64,000 nucleotides of DNA from Sequoia sempervirens (Eukaryota > Streptophyta > Pinopsida > Cupressales > Cupressaceae), in assembly GCA_007258455.2 (NCBI GenBank), contig VDFB02344152.1:248001-312000 (forward strand). Direction: 5' to 3'. The position numbers and the translations under genes were made by a program. The notes beneath the pieces were generated by a model, which did not search any database, had not been told where the DNA came from, and saw only the letters and a list, made by a program, of their open reading frames with translations. How positions within the stretch are numbered: position 1 is the stretch's first letter; each line of letters opens with the position of its first letter. Positions 34,124-45,949 of this stretch are shown piece after piece.

Positions 34124-35863
34124 TGTAATGTCCCCTTCTCATCAGTGATCAGCATTTGCAATTCATCAGTCTATTCCGGAACCCGTAGACTGGAATGAGG
34201 TGAAATTAGGGTTTCTTGGCTTGGAGTTTTGTGGCATTTCATATTATTTACTATTTTTAGTAAATGCTAGTTGTGGCAGTTGTAGTTGTCCATTCTTAAT
34301 CCTTAGCAGTTGGAGCAGTTGTTATATTTTGGTTTGGTCTTTAGTTGGCAAAAATATTTAATTAATGGCATTTTTTGTTATAATTCACTGTTGACCCCCA
34401 CCTTGGCCTAAGGAGATAACTTAAGTTGTTTTTAAAGTGGGGCCATGAAGGGTACGCCTTCATCATTAGTTTATTTATTCTTTATTCAAATATTTCCTCA
34501 TCTTGAAAGTGGACGCCACTTTTATATTATTTGAATAAAGTGTTTTTCTTTGAGGCCTTTTTGGGACGCCACCTTGAGAAGTTGAATGGTTTTTGGAAAT
34601 TGAAGGGTCTCCTGTGTCTTTCGGTCTGCTTCTCAGGAAATTGAAGAGTTTGTGAGCTCTTATTTATTGAAGGTCTTTGCTCCAGCATTTGATCCATGAA
34701 AATTATGCTAAAGTTATGCTGTCGAAATGACAATTGACATATTGCTTCGAGGATGTCTACCTCCTAGCCTTTCATCCAATTTCATGTTTGCAATATAACA
34801 TCTAGTTGGCTACATTGCTGCTTCTCAACATCAGACTAGCAGATTGAGCATCAAAGATTAATGAATTTTGGAGTATTTCACAGTTTTGAGTTCCTGGTTT
34901 TTGCTACAGCTGAAGCTAAGTTTTGTTCATATCTTTTGGAGTGAATTTTATTTTGTTCTGGGTATTTTGGCCATCCATCTGTTGACTGAAGGTGCCACCT
35001 TTCTCAAAGAATTGGAATTTAATTCCAAGTATTTATTTTATACTTGCAAAATTGATTTCTCAAGGAGGCCATACTTTTTTAGTTGCATTGGGAATTGTGC
35101 CAAAAATTAATGGATGTGATTTGCTGCTGTTTCTTCCTCCTAGTTTGGTCGCCTGTCTTCTGAGAGTTCTTTGCAACAAATTTCAATCAATTCGGAGGTG
35201 AAATGAGTGAGTTATGAGTATTTTACTGTTTTCCAGTTTGCTGTTATAAATTTCCAGAACTCAGGATTTTATATCAGATTTATCAGTTTCCAGTTTTCAT
35301 CATTTTTCAGTCATTGGAAAGCAAAGAACATTGTTAGAATTCATTCTTATCTCCTTATCTCATTTCTCTATCATTGTAATTCATTTATTTGAAGTCATTT
35401 TGAATTGTAAGGTTTTGATTAGTAGTACTAATCTAACCCATTATTATTGCTGCAACTAATTGATTAAATTCTCATTTAAAGTCCCCTGGATGGTATACTG
35501 CCAGTGTGGTTAAATTGATTGTAACTCTTGTACCCAATCTAAGTGGTGAATCCCCACAGTCCTGTGGATGCCCGCCACAGTGGATGAATTGTTTCTAGTG
35601 TAATATTTTCCCCCCACTGTTTGGTGGTAGCGTGGAATTGTTTTTCATGGCTGGTTATCCGCCTATCAGTTCTTAATTTCAAGTTTTAACACTCTGTCAT
35701 ATGTTAGCACCTCGCCCTCAGTGGGATCTTGAGTGCACATTCTTGACGTTGAGTAGTTTCTTCATTTCCAAGTTCAAATTTTAGTTTGGTGCTAACGCTA
35801 ATCCAGTTGTCTATCTCTGGTTATGTTGTGTAAATTTTCAAAAAAATTGGTTAGCATATTTCA
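34124..35863 (+). repeat. Element D 5' LTR
   Basis: 1740 bp, TGTAATGTCCCC...GCATATTTCA. Contains U3/R/U5; no promoter was assigned with confidence. Confidence 0.93.
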
Positions 35864-35864
35864 G

Positions 35865-35877
35865 TGGTATCAGAGCC
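35865..35877 (+). promoter_or_regulatory. Element D primer-binding site
   Basis: TGGTATCAGAGCC, a perfect initiator-tRNA-Met site one base after the LTR. Confidence 0.93.
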
Positions 35878-35918
35878 GAAGACCCTGCCATCCTGTGGCA
35901 ATTTGCAGTGGTTAACTG

Positions 35919-37240
35919 GTGAGTGACAGAGACACTAGACCATACACCAGAAGTCAGGCCAGAAATCAGCATCAATTTCCGCCCGTTCTAGAAGCAGATA
36001 CCTTCTCAGAAGTTCTAAGAGATCTTGGTAAGACAGTGGAAGGTTCAGAGAATTCAGTGGAAGTGGTTGATCAGATAGTTGTAGTCATGTCAGACACTGT
36101 AAGGAGAGATAATGAAGAGAGGGATAGAGTGGAGAAGAAGTTTGATGGGATGATAGACATGATGTCCCGATTATTGTCCAAGTTGGACCAGCAAGCAGCT
36201 CAGAATATCATTCAGCCCCAAAATAACTCAAGTAGAGAAAACAGTGGGGTTAATGGAAATAATAATAGTGGCAGTCCTGAGGTGAATACTAGAGACAGAA
36301 TTGTGGGTCAGCATACTGCAATTCATAGTGGGTCATCCTCTAGATCCCTTTTTCCTGTTTTCACACCAAGGGAAGAGCAACAACCAGTTGAGGCTACTCC
36401 AAACTTTGCTGATGATGCTCGTCAAGCTTACATGGAGTACGTTTCTTTACCTCTTGATTTGAGGGGTACTTGGACCTTTGATCAATACATGAATCAAAGG
36501 AGTCAGAGAAATGGTGGAAGGAATGATCAACGTCCTCCTACAGCACCTAGAAATGATTTCTACCAAGCATTGGGAAAGATCACTATGGAACATTTTGATG
36601 GTAGTAATAAGTGTACAGCCAGGTCATGGGTACAAAAGTTAGATAACTACCTCTCTGTTAGACCTATGCCGGAAGAAGATGCTATCAAATTTGCTACTTT
36701 GCATTTAGATGGCATAGCTCATGAATGGTGGACTCACGGTTTGGTCACTCTTGGCCATAACCTTATTCGCACATAAGGAGAGTTTACCAATAAGCTGATT
36801 GAGAGATTTGACACCAAAGATCCAGAATTGAAATTTAGAGAATTGGCACAATTGAAACAGCAAGGATCTTTAGAAAGTTATGTGGCTGATTTTCAGAGGT
36901 TGTCAGTAATGGTGCCAAACATTACTGAAAGAAGACTTGTAGTTCTTTTTGTTGAAGGTTTAATGGAGCCTTTGAAGGGTTGGGTCAAAGCATTTGATCC
37001 TCCAACACTAGATGAAGCTATCAAGAAAGCTAGGAGCATGGAGTTGGCAGCCCCAAGGCCTAAATTTCACTCAAAACCATTCAGCCATAAGAAAGATAAA
37101 AAGCCTTCTTCAAATCTGCCCAAGAAGTTTCCACCAAGGCTGTCCGAAGAGCTCAAAGAACAGCTTAGAAAGGAAGGAGTTTGTTACACTTGCCGTGATC
37201 CTTGGGTTAAGGGTCATCGCTGCTATGGAAGAGGCAAAGC
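35919..37240 (+). pseudogene. Element D gag
   Basis: The frame opens with GTG AGT GAC where the natural gag start appears to be (SDRDTRPYTRSQARNQ); the next in-frame ATG is about 170 bases on, so the original ATG was probably lost. An N-terminal helical region is followed by an Asn/Ser-rich linker. The capsid reads ITMEHFDGSNKCTARSWVQK and then KFATLHLDGIAHEWW, and after a TAA stop (36774-36776) FTNKLIERFD and ELAQLKQQGSLESYVADFQ. A zinc-knuckle variant CYTCRDPWVKGHRC lies near 37180-37225. The same frame continues into protease. Confidence 0.9.
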
Positions 37241-37379
37241 TAATCGAATGGAGGGCTATTCTGATTATGGATCAGAATCTGATTCGTCTGATCAGCAATA
37301 CGAATCAGCAAGTAGTGAAGGTGAAGAAGCTCCAGAAGACAAGTCCGAAGAGGTGGGAGATGGTAGTACTTTTGCACAA

Positions 37380-37940
37380 TTATCAAGTTTTCAAAAGAAT
37401 GAGTCTTTTCGGGTTCATGGAGTGGTGAATTCACAAAGGATAGTTGCCCTAATTGATACGGGAGCAACTCACAATTTTATTGATGAAGGACTAGTTGCTA
37501 GAAAAGGTTTGAAGATTGAAGATTTTGATGGTTTCAAAGTAATGGTTGCTGATGGTTTCACTATGTCTTGCACAAGGAAGATTCCTAATCTATCTTTGCA
37601 ATTAGGGAATCATGAAATTAAGGATAATTTTTATGTGGTGGGTATAGGAGACACTGATGTTGTGTTGGGCATACAATGGCTGCGATCTCTTGGTGAGATC
37701 ACATTGAATTTGCAAACCATGGAGCTGAAATTTCAGTCTAATGGAAGGAAGGTTGTTTTAAGAGGGATGTCAAATGGAGGCCCTCAAATTGTTTCTTTGA
37801 AAAGGATGGAAAGGCTGATCAACCATGATCAGGTTGAATGGGCTGCTGAATGTATGGTTTTACCAGCTGATCTGGTAGAGAAAAAAGGCAATATCATCCT
37901 GATATTCAAGCCTTACTTTCAAAGAAGAGCAAAGTCTTTG
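37380..37940 (+). pseudogene. Element D aspartic protease
   Basis: RIVALIDTGATHNFID (about 37440-37485) is the DTGA active site; VVLGIQWLRSLGEITL (about 37660) is the second conserved segment. It is fused in frame to gag. A frameshift near 37925-37945 separates it from RT. It would cut the Gag-Pol polyprotein. Confidence 0.9.
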
Positions 37941-37945
37941 GAAGC

Positions 37946-38635
37946 TTACCTCCTGGAAGACCTCCTGAAAGAGGTTTTGAGCATGTGATTGAGTTAGAGG
38001 AGGGAGCAAAACATGTCATTACTACACCTTACCGCTATCCAAAGAGGTAGAAAGATGAAATTGAAAAAGCCATCAAGGAGCTGTTGGAAAGTGGTTTTAT
38101 TAGACCAAGCAAGAGTCCATTTGCTTCTGCAGTAGTGCTGGTCAAAAAGAAAGATGGTACAATGCGTATGTGTGTTGACTACCATGCATTAAATCAGAAA
38201 ACCATCAAGAATAGATATCCTATCCCTAGGATTGATGAGCTTATTGATGAGCTCCATGGGGCAATGTTTTTCTCAAAGATTGATCTTCGTTCGGGCTATC
38301 ACCAAATCAGAATGAGGGAGGAGGATATAGAGAAGACAGCGTTTAGATGCCATTTTGGGCATTTTGAATTTCTTGTCATGCCTTTTGGTTTGACAAATGC
38401 TCCAGCCACATTTCAATCTTGTATAAACAAGACTTTTAGACAGCAGTTGAGGAAGTTTGTGCTCATCTTCTTCGACGATATTCTCATATTCAGTAAGTCA
38501 TGGGAAGAGCACCTTAAGCATTTGGAAGAAGTGCTTAACATTTTAGAGGCGGAATGTTTGTTCGCCAAAGAATCAAAGTGTGAGTTTGGGTTGACATAAC
38601 TTTTATATCTTGGTCACATTATCAGTTCAAAGGGT
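37946..38635 (+). pseudogene. Element D reverse transcriptase
   Basis: After the frameshift the reading gives GFEHVIELEEGAK and TTPYRYPKR, a TAG stop (38048-38050), then the open part 38084-38599: [67 protein letters not shown] and [11 protein letters not shown]. The catalytic box is FFDD, keeping both Asp. A TAA at 38597-38599 interrupts just before [20 protein letters not shown]. Typical Ty3/gypsy RT. Confidence 0.92.
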
Positions 38636-39250
38636 GTGAAAGTGGATCCAGAAAAGATAAGGGCCATTCTTGATTGGCCAACTCCAAAGAATATTTCTCA
38701 TTTGAGAGGATTTTTAGGGTTATGTGGATTCTATAGAAGATTTGTAAAAGGTTATTCTCATCAAGCAGCACCTTTGACAGATCTTACAAAGAAAGGAGCT
38801 TTTCTTTGGACTAAGCAAGCACAAGAGGTTTTTGATAAGTTTAAACAAATCATGAGTTCGTGTCCAATATTGGCACTTCCGAATTTTTCAAAACCTTTTC
38901 AATTACAATGTGATACTTCAGGTGAAGGTGTTGGAGCTGTCCTAATGCAAGACAAACACCCTATTGTCTTCGAGAGCTGAAAGTTGAGAGGGGCAGAAAA
39001 AATTTACTCCATTTATGACAAAGAGATGCTTGCCATCATACATGCTTTGTCTAAATTCTGTCAATATTTGGTGGGAAGTAAATTTGTTGTTAAGACTGAC
39101 CACAATAGTCTTAAACATTTCATGCGCCAAAAGGAATTGAATGAAAGGCAACAAAAGTGGGTAAGTAAACTCCAAGCATATGAATTTGACATTGAATATG
39201 TCAAAGGAAAAAATAATATAGTGGCTAATGCTCTTTCAAGAAGGCCTCAT
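38636..39250 (+). pseudogene. Element D RNase H
   Basis: [19 protein letters not shown] marks the connection region; [18 protein letters not shown] carries the first RNase H Asp. After a TGA (38978-38980, at the Arg position of the usual ESRKL) follow IYSIYDKEMLAIIHALSKF, VKTDHNSLKHF and NNIVANALSRRP. Confidence 0.9.
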
Positions 39251-40560
39251 TTACAGTCACTTTGTGAGTTATCAGCAGATTGGAAGGAGTTAATTGCTGC
39301 TGATTATGTTAAAAATCAATTTGCAACCAGCTTGTTAGAAGGTCATTTGGTTGATGAAAGATATAAGTTGGTTGATGGGTTGATTTATTATAAAGACAAA
39401 ATCTTTTTAGTACAAGAATCTAAGCTTAAAAAGAAGATTCTACAATCTTTTCATGATGTTCCCCTTGCTGGTCATCAAGGGATTTTCAAGACTTATAAGC
39501 AGATTCGTGAAAGATTCACTTGGAAAGGGTTGAAAGAAGAAGTCTTGAACTACATTAGAGAGTGTCTTATTTGTCAAAGAAATAAAAATGAACACTTTTA
39601 TCCAGCTGGTCTACTTCAGCCTTTGCCTATTCCAAATCAGAAGTGGGAAAGTATTGCTATGGACTTTATCACGGGGTTGCCCAAGGTACAAGGGCGTGAT
39701 TGTATTTTTGTTGTGGTTGATAGACTAACAAAATTTGCTCATTTCTTTGCTGTTACCACTTCATTTACAGCAGCTCAAGTGGCTCAGTTGTTTTTTAGAG
39801 AGGTGTTCCATTTGCATGGGTTGCCTAAAACTATTGTCAGTGATAGGGACAGCAAGTTCCTAAGTGTTTTTTGGCAGGAGATCTTTAGATTGAGTGGGAC
39901 AGTGCTTACTCCAAGCACTAGTTATCACCCACAAATAGATGGGCAGTCAGAAATTGTTAACAAGTGGTTAGAGGGCTACCTAAGGAACTATGTTTCAGGA
40001 CAGCAGCGAGCTTGGATTAAATGGCTTCATTTAGGAGAGTATTGTTACAACTCTTCTTATCACATGTCAATCAAGATGTCTCCTTTTAAGGCTCTTTATG
40101 GTTATGAGGCTACTAATTTTTTTGATTTAGTGTTTGGTGATAGTAGAGCTCCACAAGCACTGGATATGTTACAACAAAGCCAAGACATCTTGAAAGCTCT
40201 CAAGGAAAATCTGCAACATGCTCAAAATCAGCAGAAGTTATACGCTGATCAGCAGCGTGTTGAAAGGTCTTTTGAAGTTGGGGACATGGTCTATTTGAGG
40301 CTTCAGCCATATAGACAATCTTCTCTCAAGAAGAGTGGTGCAGAAAAGTTGAAGCCACGCTTTTATGGTCCTTTCAAAATCACCAAAAGGATTGGTGAAG
40401 TTGCTTATGAGTTGGAACTTCCAGCTGAAAGCAAAATACATAATGTTTTTCATGTGTCTCGCCTCAAGAAGGCAATTGGACACAATGTGGTGGCTACATC
40501 AGAATTACCTCCATTGGATGAGGAAGGTCAGTTAGTGTTGATTCAGAAGAAATCCTTGAT
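39251..40560 (+). pseudogene. Element D integrase
   Basis: Open throughout. The zinc-binding HHCC domain reads HDVPLAGHQGIFKTYKQ...ECLICQRNK (about 39450-39590). In the catalytic core the first Asp is in SIAMDFITGLPKVQGRD, the second in TIVSDRDSKF and the Glu in GQSEIVNKWLEG. The GPF/Y module reads FYGPFKITKRIGEVAYELEL and then HNVFHVSRLKKAIG. The gene is close to intact. It would integrate element cDNA in the nucleus; a frameshift near 40550 detaches the chromodomain. Confidence 0.93.
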
Positions 40561-40704
40561 ACTAGAGAACGTTCTTTGAGAAGAAGGACAATCAAAAAAT
40601 ATTTGGTTAGATGGAGGAATTTACCTATTGAAGATGCTACGTGGGAAGGTGAACAGATTTTGTTGCATCCATCTTTGCAGTTGCTTGAGGACAAGCAATT
40701 TTGA
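40556..40704 (+). pseudogene. Element D chromodomain tail
   Basis: In the frame after 40550 the reading gives RRRTIKKYLVRWRNLPIEDA followed by TWEGEQ, ending in a stop at about 40702. This integrase-terminal chromodomain defines chromoviruses. Confidence 0.88.
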
Positions 40705-40715
40705 GGAGGGCGGAC
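40704..40715 (+). promoter_or_regulatory. Element D polypurine tract
   Basis: aggagggcggac directly before the 3' LTR; two pyrimidines interrupt it. Confidence 0.7.
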
Positions 40716-42455
40716 TGTAATGTCCCCTTCTCATCAGTGATCAACATTTGCAATTCATCAATCTATTCCAGAACTCGTAGACTGGAATGAGGTGAAATTA
40801 GGGTTTCTTGGCTTGGAGTTTTGTGGCATTTCATATTATTTACTATTTTTAGTAAATGCTAGTTGTGGCAGTTGCAGTTGTCCATTCTTAATCCTTAGCA
40901 GTTGGAGCAGTTGTTATATTTTGGTTTGGTCTTCAGTTGGCAAAAATATTTAATTAATGGCATTTTTTGTTCTAATTCACTGTTGACCCCCACCTTGGCC
41001 TAAGGAGATAACTTAAGTTGTTTTTAAAGTGGAGCCATGAAGGGTACGCCTTCATCATTAGTTTATTTATTCTTTATTCAAATATTTCCTCATCTTGAAA
41101 GTGGATGCCACTTTTATATTATTTGAATAAAGTGTTTTTCTTTGAGGCCTTTTTGGGACGCCACCTTGAGAAGTTGAATGGTTTTTGGAAATTGAAGGGT
41201 CTCCTGTGTCTTTCGGTCTGCTTCTCAGGCAATTGAAGAGTTTGTGAGCTCTTATTTATTGAAGGTCTTTGCTCCAGCATTTGATCCATGAAAATTATGC
41301 TAAAGTTATGCTGTCAAAATGACAATTGACATATTGCTTCGAGGATGTCTACCTCCTAGCCTTTCATCCAATTTCGTGTTTGCAATATAACACCTAGTTG
41401 GCTACATTGCTGCTTCTCAACATCAGACTAGCAGATTGAGCATCAAAGATTAATGAATTTTGGAGTATTTCACAGTTTTGAGTTCCTGGTTTTTGCTACA
41501 GCTGAAGCTAAGTTTTGTTCATATCTTTTGGAGTGAATTTTATTTTGTTCTTGTTATTTTGGCCATCCATCTATTGACTGAAGGTGCCACCTTTCTCAAA
41601 GAATTGGAATTTAATTCCAAGTATTTATTTTATACTTGCAAAATTGATTTCTCAAGGAGGCCGTACTTTTTTAGTTGCATTGGGAATTGTGCCATAAATT
41701 AATGGATGTGATTTGCTGCTGTTTCTTCCTCCTGGTTTGGTCGCCTGTCTTCTGAGAGTTCTTTGCAACAAATTTCAGTCAATTCGGAGGTGAAATGAGT
41801 GAGTTATGAGTATTTTACTGTTTTCCAGTTTGCTGTTATAAATTTCCAGAACTTAGGATTTTATATCAGATTTATCAATTTCCAGTTTTCATCATTTTTC
41901 AGTCATTGGAAAGCAAAGAACATTGTTAGAATTCATTCTTATCTCCTTATCTCATTTCTCTATCATTGTAATTCATTTATTTGCAGTCATTTTGAATTGT
42001 AAGGTTCCGATTAGTAGTACTAATCTAACCCATTATTATTGCTGCAACTAATTGATTAAATTCTCATTTAAAGTCCCCTGGATGGTATACCGCTAGTGTG
42101 GTTAAATTGATTGTAACTCTTGTACCCACTCTAAGTGGTGAATCCCCACAGTCCTGTGGATGCCCGCCGCAGCTGATGAATTGTTTCTAGTGTAATCTTT
42201 TCCCCCCACTGTTTGGTGGTAGCGTGGAATTGTTTTTCATGGCTGGTTATCTGCCTATCAGTTCTTAATTTCAATTTTTAACACTCCATCATATGTTAGC
42301 ACCTTGCCCTCAGTGGGATCTTGAGTGCACATTCTTGACGTTGAGTAGTTTCTTCATTTCCAAGTTCAGATTTCAGTTTGGTGCTAACGCTAATCCAGTT
42401 GTCTATCTCTGGTTATGTTGTGTAAATTTTCAAAAAAATTGGTTAGCATATTTCA
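40716..42455 (+). repeat. Element D 3' LTR
   Basis: 1740 bp, same length as the 5' LTR and about 97.8% identical by direct comparison. No length differences were seen. Confidence 0.93.
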
Positions 42456-42540
42456 GTTATGGACAATTTATATGGAAGAGCATGAGACAATCATAGATGT
42501 GTTGCAAAAAAGAGAGGATGTAGATGGTGCAATGGAATAA
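42456..42540 (+). pseudogene. F transposase, last segment
   Basis: Directly after element D's TSD the reading continues as TIYMEEHETIIDVLQKREDV and ends at a TAA after GAME. Its register and character follow from the segment before element D. It is short, so the call rests on position. Confidence 0.5.
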
Positions 42541-45500
42541 GTAAATATAGGTAAATATGGTTTTAGTTTTATATTGTCCTTTTAAATAGATTAAATACAT
42601 GTTTTGATATTGCTCAATTGTGTTATTAGTTGAAATTGATTTAAATTTTCCTTTTATAGATCCTTAAGCCATCATCACAAAAAGGAGAGTCCATGCAAAT
42701 TCAATGTAAATAACATGAAATACTTGGTAAAAATGGGTGATTATTAGTTAAATTATATTTAAATGCATGTTTCGATTATATATTGATATTGCTTGTAAAT
42801 TAATAGTTAAAATTTATTTATTATCCTTTTTTGTATCCTTAAGCCATCATCACATTGATCTCATACTTTGGAACAAAAAGGAGAGGATGCAAATTCAACC
42901 TACACACGTGTGGAATACTTTTAAATACAGGTACCTGAGTTTGTACATATAGATAGTTTTATATAAATTAAAATATGCATGTTTTTGATGATTTCATTAA
43001 TATTTCTTGTACCATTTTGATATCAAGTGGTGTGAAGACCTACTACATTCCGTGCACAAGTTTTAGATGTTCTTGAGATGGCATAGCCAAATTTTGTAAA
43101 CATTGTTTTGAGCTGACATATATGTACATATATACTTACACAATTAAACATTTTGTAGAAATTAAAAATACATGTACATACACAATTATACTCTATACTT
43201 TTATGTATCAAAATCAATATCTATATATTTTGTTTGTTAAATGTGCATGTTTTCATACTTTGAAACTTTAAATTTGATTGTATAATCACTAAATATCATG
43301 TATATTATTGTTAAATCAATTATATCAATTGTGATTAAATGTGAGACATGTACTTTGAAGTATTTCATCCCCTTAAGATGTCCTATTAGGACATATCCTA
43401 AATATTATACTTAATTATATCATTTGTTATGATGAGTCACCCTACTTTGAAACTTTAAATTTGATTCTATAATCACTAAACAACATGTCTATTAGTGTTA
43501 AATTTGGTTTCCTTGAGCAACTTCACCAAATTTTGACAACTTCTTTGATCCCCTTAAGACGTTGTATTAGGTCATATCCTAAATATTATACTTAATTATA
43601 TCATTCGTTATGATGAATCACCCTAAAGTATAATACTTGTTTATATCACTTAACATTTATACTTAATTATACTCTTCTTTGATACTCTTAAGACGCCGTA
43701 TTAGGACCCCTTAAGACATCCTATTATGGCATGAATTAAATAAACATTAACACTATTTAAATTTGATAGAATGTGATTGTTATGATGAGTCATCCTAAAT
43801 TCTAAGTTAATTATATCAATTGCAATTAAATATGACGCATGTACTTTGAAGAATTTCATCCCCTTAAGACATCCATAGGTGAAGTTGTTTGCTATTATTT
43901 GATTTGTATTTTGAAATCATTTGGTTTAGGATGATGCCAATTACATGGAAACTTGTAGATTAACTTAGAGGAAGAAGGCTATAGTATTTTTGTTGGATGC
44001 TAATATTTATTTTGATAGCTCATAAATTAGTGTTTTCTGTGGAACATGAGGTCAAGAGGACTTTTATGTTCTTAAGTTTTATCTAGCACTTTGCATGATT
44101 TGTAAATACGGGAGTACATGATTTAATTTCAAAACTTTAGCCTGTTTTTGGATAATTAAGTTGTATGATTGTTCTTTAATTTTATGTTGTAAAAGAACTG
44201 GGAAACATGGTGTATACTTATAGAACAATTTTTTTGGCAAAACTTGTTGCATTTTGATTGGTATTTATGTTTAGTTTATAGAATTTATTAAAGCTTTTGT
44301 TCTCTAATCTTGTATGGTATTGTTATTTCTTAAAATTTCACCCTTTGTGGTATATAAACGGATTACTTTTATTTGTAGATTATGATTTATTTTCTTATTT
44401 TATTAGATAACCTATGTATTAGGACCCCTTAAGACATCCTATTAGGACATGAATTAAATAAGTGAACATTGACTAATTATCACTAATTATTGAATGTATA
44501 TCATGTATGGATCACTAAATTTGTAAAGTACAAATATTGAAATTTCCTATTAATTTCAACTTTAATTTCATATTTGTATTTAAAATTAAACAATAATAAA
44601 GTCCATTATTTACAATATATTAAGTCCATAAAACCAATATATATTAATTCCATAAGAGTACATCCCATGAAATAAAGTGGACATGAAACAAAATATTAAG
44701 TCCATGAGAAACCAAATATGTAGTCCATGAAATAATCAAATACAACCCATGAAATCATGTCTAACTCATATCGTCTCTATAATCAAGAGACCTCTTCACA
44801 CTGTGCGGACTACGTGGATGACCCAAACCACTTTGTACAAGAGAAAGATGAAATCAGATGTAACACGATTAAAAATGATTTAATGAATCATAATATTATG
44901 GAATAGTATCATGTAGTAAGATAGTATGAATCATAATAGATGCATAAGGCCCATATTATTAACTCAATTAAGCATAATCCGTAATAAAAACACATAATTT
45001 ATATTAATTCTAACGATCCACTAGTCCCACAAGTAAAGTTTAACATATTATTTTCTAATTTAATTATATCTTTCTTCATAACATTTAATTGATTGTGTCT
45101 CTTGACACATCTCTCTAACTTAATGAATACACATTTAAATGTATAATATTTATCAAATCCTATTTCATTGTCAATATCAAGGACCCTAATTTACTATGTA
45201 TCAACCTAAATCTATCAAATGATTTCTTCTAAAGGCATGCCTAGATACTTGTCTCCATACAATGCAAATGAAATTCAAAACGTTTAAGCAATGCAAATGA
45301 ATTTAATTTCCATTATCAAATATTCTTGAGCTTGAAATCAATATTTTCAAATGCAAAATTTTTTGTTTGATTTCAATTTAGGGTTTTCAAATGCAATTTT
45401 TTTTGTTTCAATTCCATTTAGGATTTCAAGAAGTAATTAGGGTTTTCAATGCAATTTTTTTTGTTTCATTTCAATTTAGGGTTTTCAAATGCAATTTTTT

Positions 45501-45949
45501 TTTTGATTTCAATTTAGGGTTTCAAAAATAATCAAGGTTTTGAAATGCAAATTTTTATTTCATTTCAATTTGGTTTTCAAATGCAATTTTTGTTTTCTTT
45601 CAATTCTGGTTTTCAAATGCAAATTTTTTTTGTTTCCTTTCAATTTAGGGTTTTCAAATATAATTTTTTTTGTTTGATTGAACAATTTAGGTTTCAAAAG
45701 CTAATTTTTTTCTTAGGATATGATTTAAGGTTGATTTTTTCATTTCTATTCAATATCTTGAGGGTTTCATTTCATTTTTTCTTCTACTACAAATCAACAT
45801 TTCTTCTATTACAGGTAAATAAAAATACATGAAATGCTAAATAAATTGAAAAAAACATACTAAAATATATCATTATGTTAAAAATTTCAAAAAAACATGA
45901 AAAAAGAAAAAAAAATAGGGGTGGAGGCTTACATGGAGGTTGATATCTA
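42541..45949 (+). other. F 3' non-coding region with CCCCTTAAGACATCC repeats
   Basis: No coding similarity. Copies of ccccttaagacatcctatta ggacat-like sequence occur near 43371, 43552, 43705, 43860 and 44424, several followed by gaattaaata. The 43500-43560 copy also shares ttttga.aacttctttgatc with the second transposase intron (33809-33930). From about 45340 to 45690 a run of ttttttgtttcaattt agggttttcaaatgcaa units repeats about eight times. Confidence 0.55.
45340..45690 (+). repeat. Short tandem array of GGGTTTTCAAATGCAA units
   Basis: Roughly eight imperfect copies, each about 35-60 bp, consisting of ttcaatttagggttttcaaa, tgcaa and a T run. Lies inside the 3' part of F. Confidence 0.7.

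Larger units (their letters stand above)
34124..42455 (+). mobile_element. Ty3/gypsy chromovirus D, full length, youngest insertion
   Basis: 8332 bp, with two 1740-bp LTRs differing at about 38 positions (about 2.2%). Flanks are GCTAT (34119-34123) and GTTAT (42456-42460), a TSD with one change. The initiator-tRNA-Met primer site follows the 5' LTR, and gag, protease, RT, RNase H, integrase and a C-terminal chromodomain lie in one direction before the purine tract. The coding region is nearly collinear but has four in-frame stops and at least two frameshifts, so it is not autonomous. It sits within the C-terminal part of the F transposase gene. The clade within chromoviruses was not determined. 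Confidence 0.93.

Noticed and set aside
34124..42455. Element D as an endogenous pararetrovirus
   Set aside because: It has long LTRs, a purine tract, an integrase and a chromodomain tail, all of which fit Ty3/gypsy; no movement-protein region was seen.
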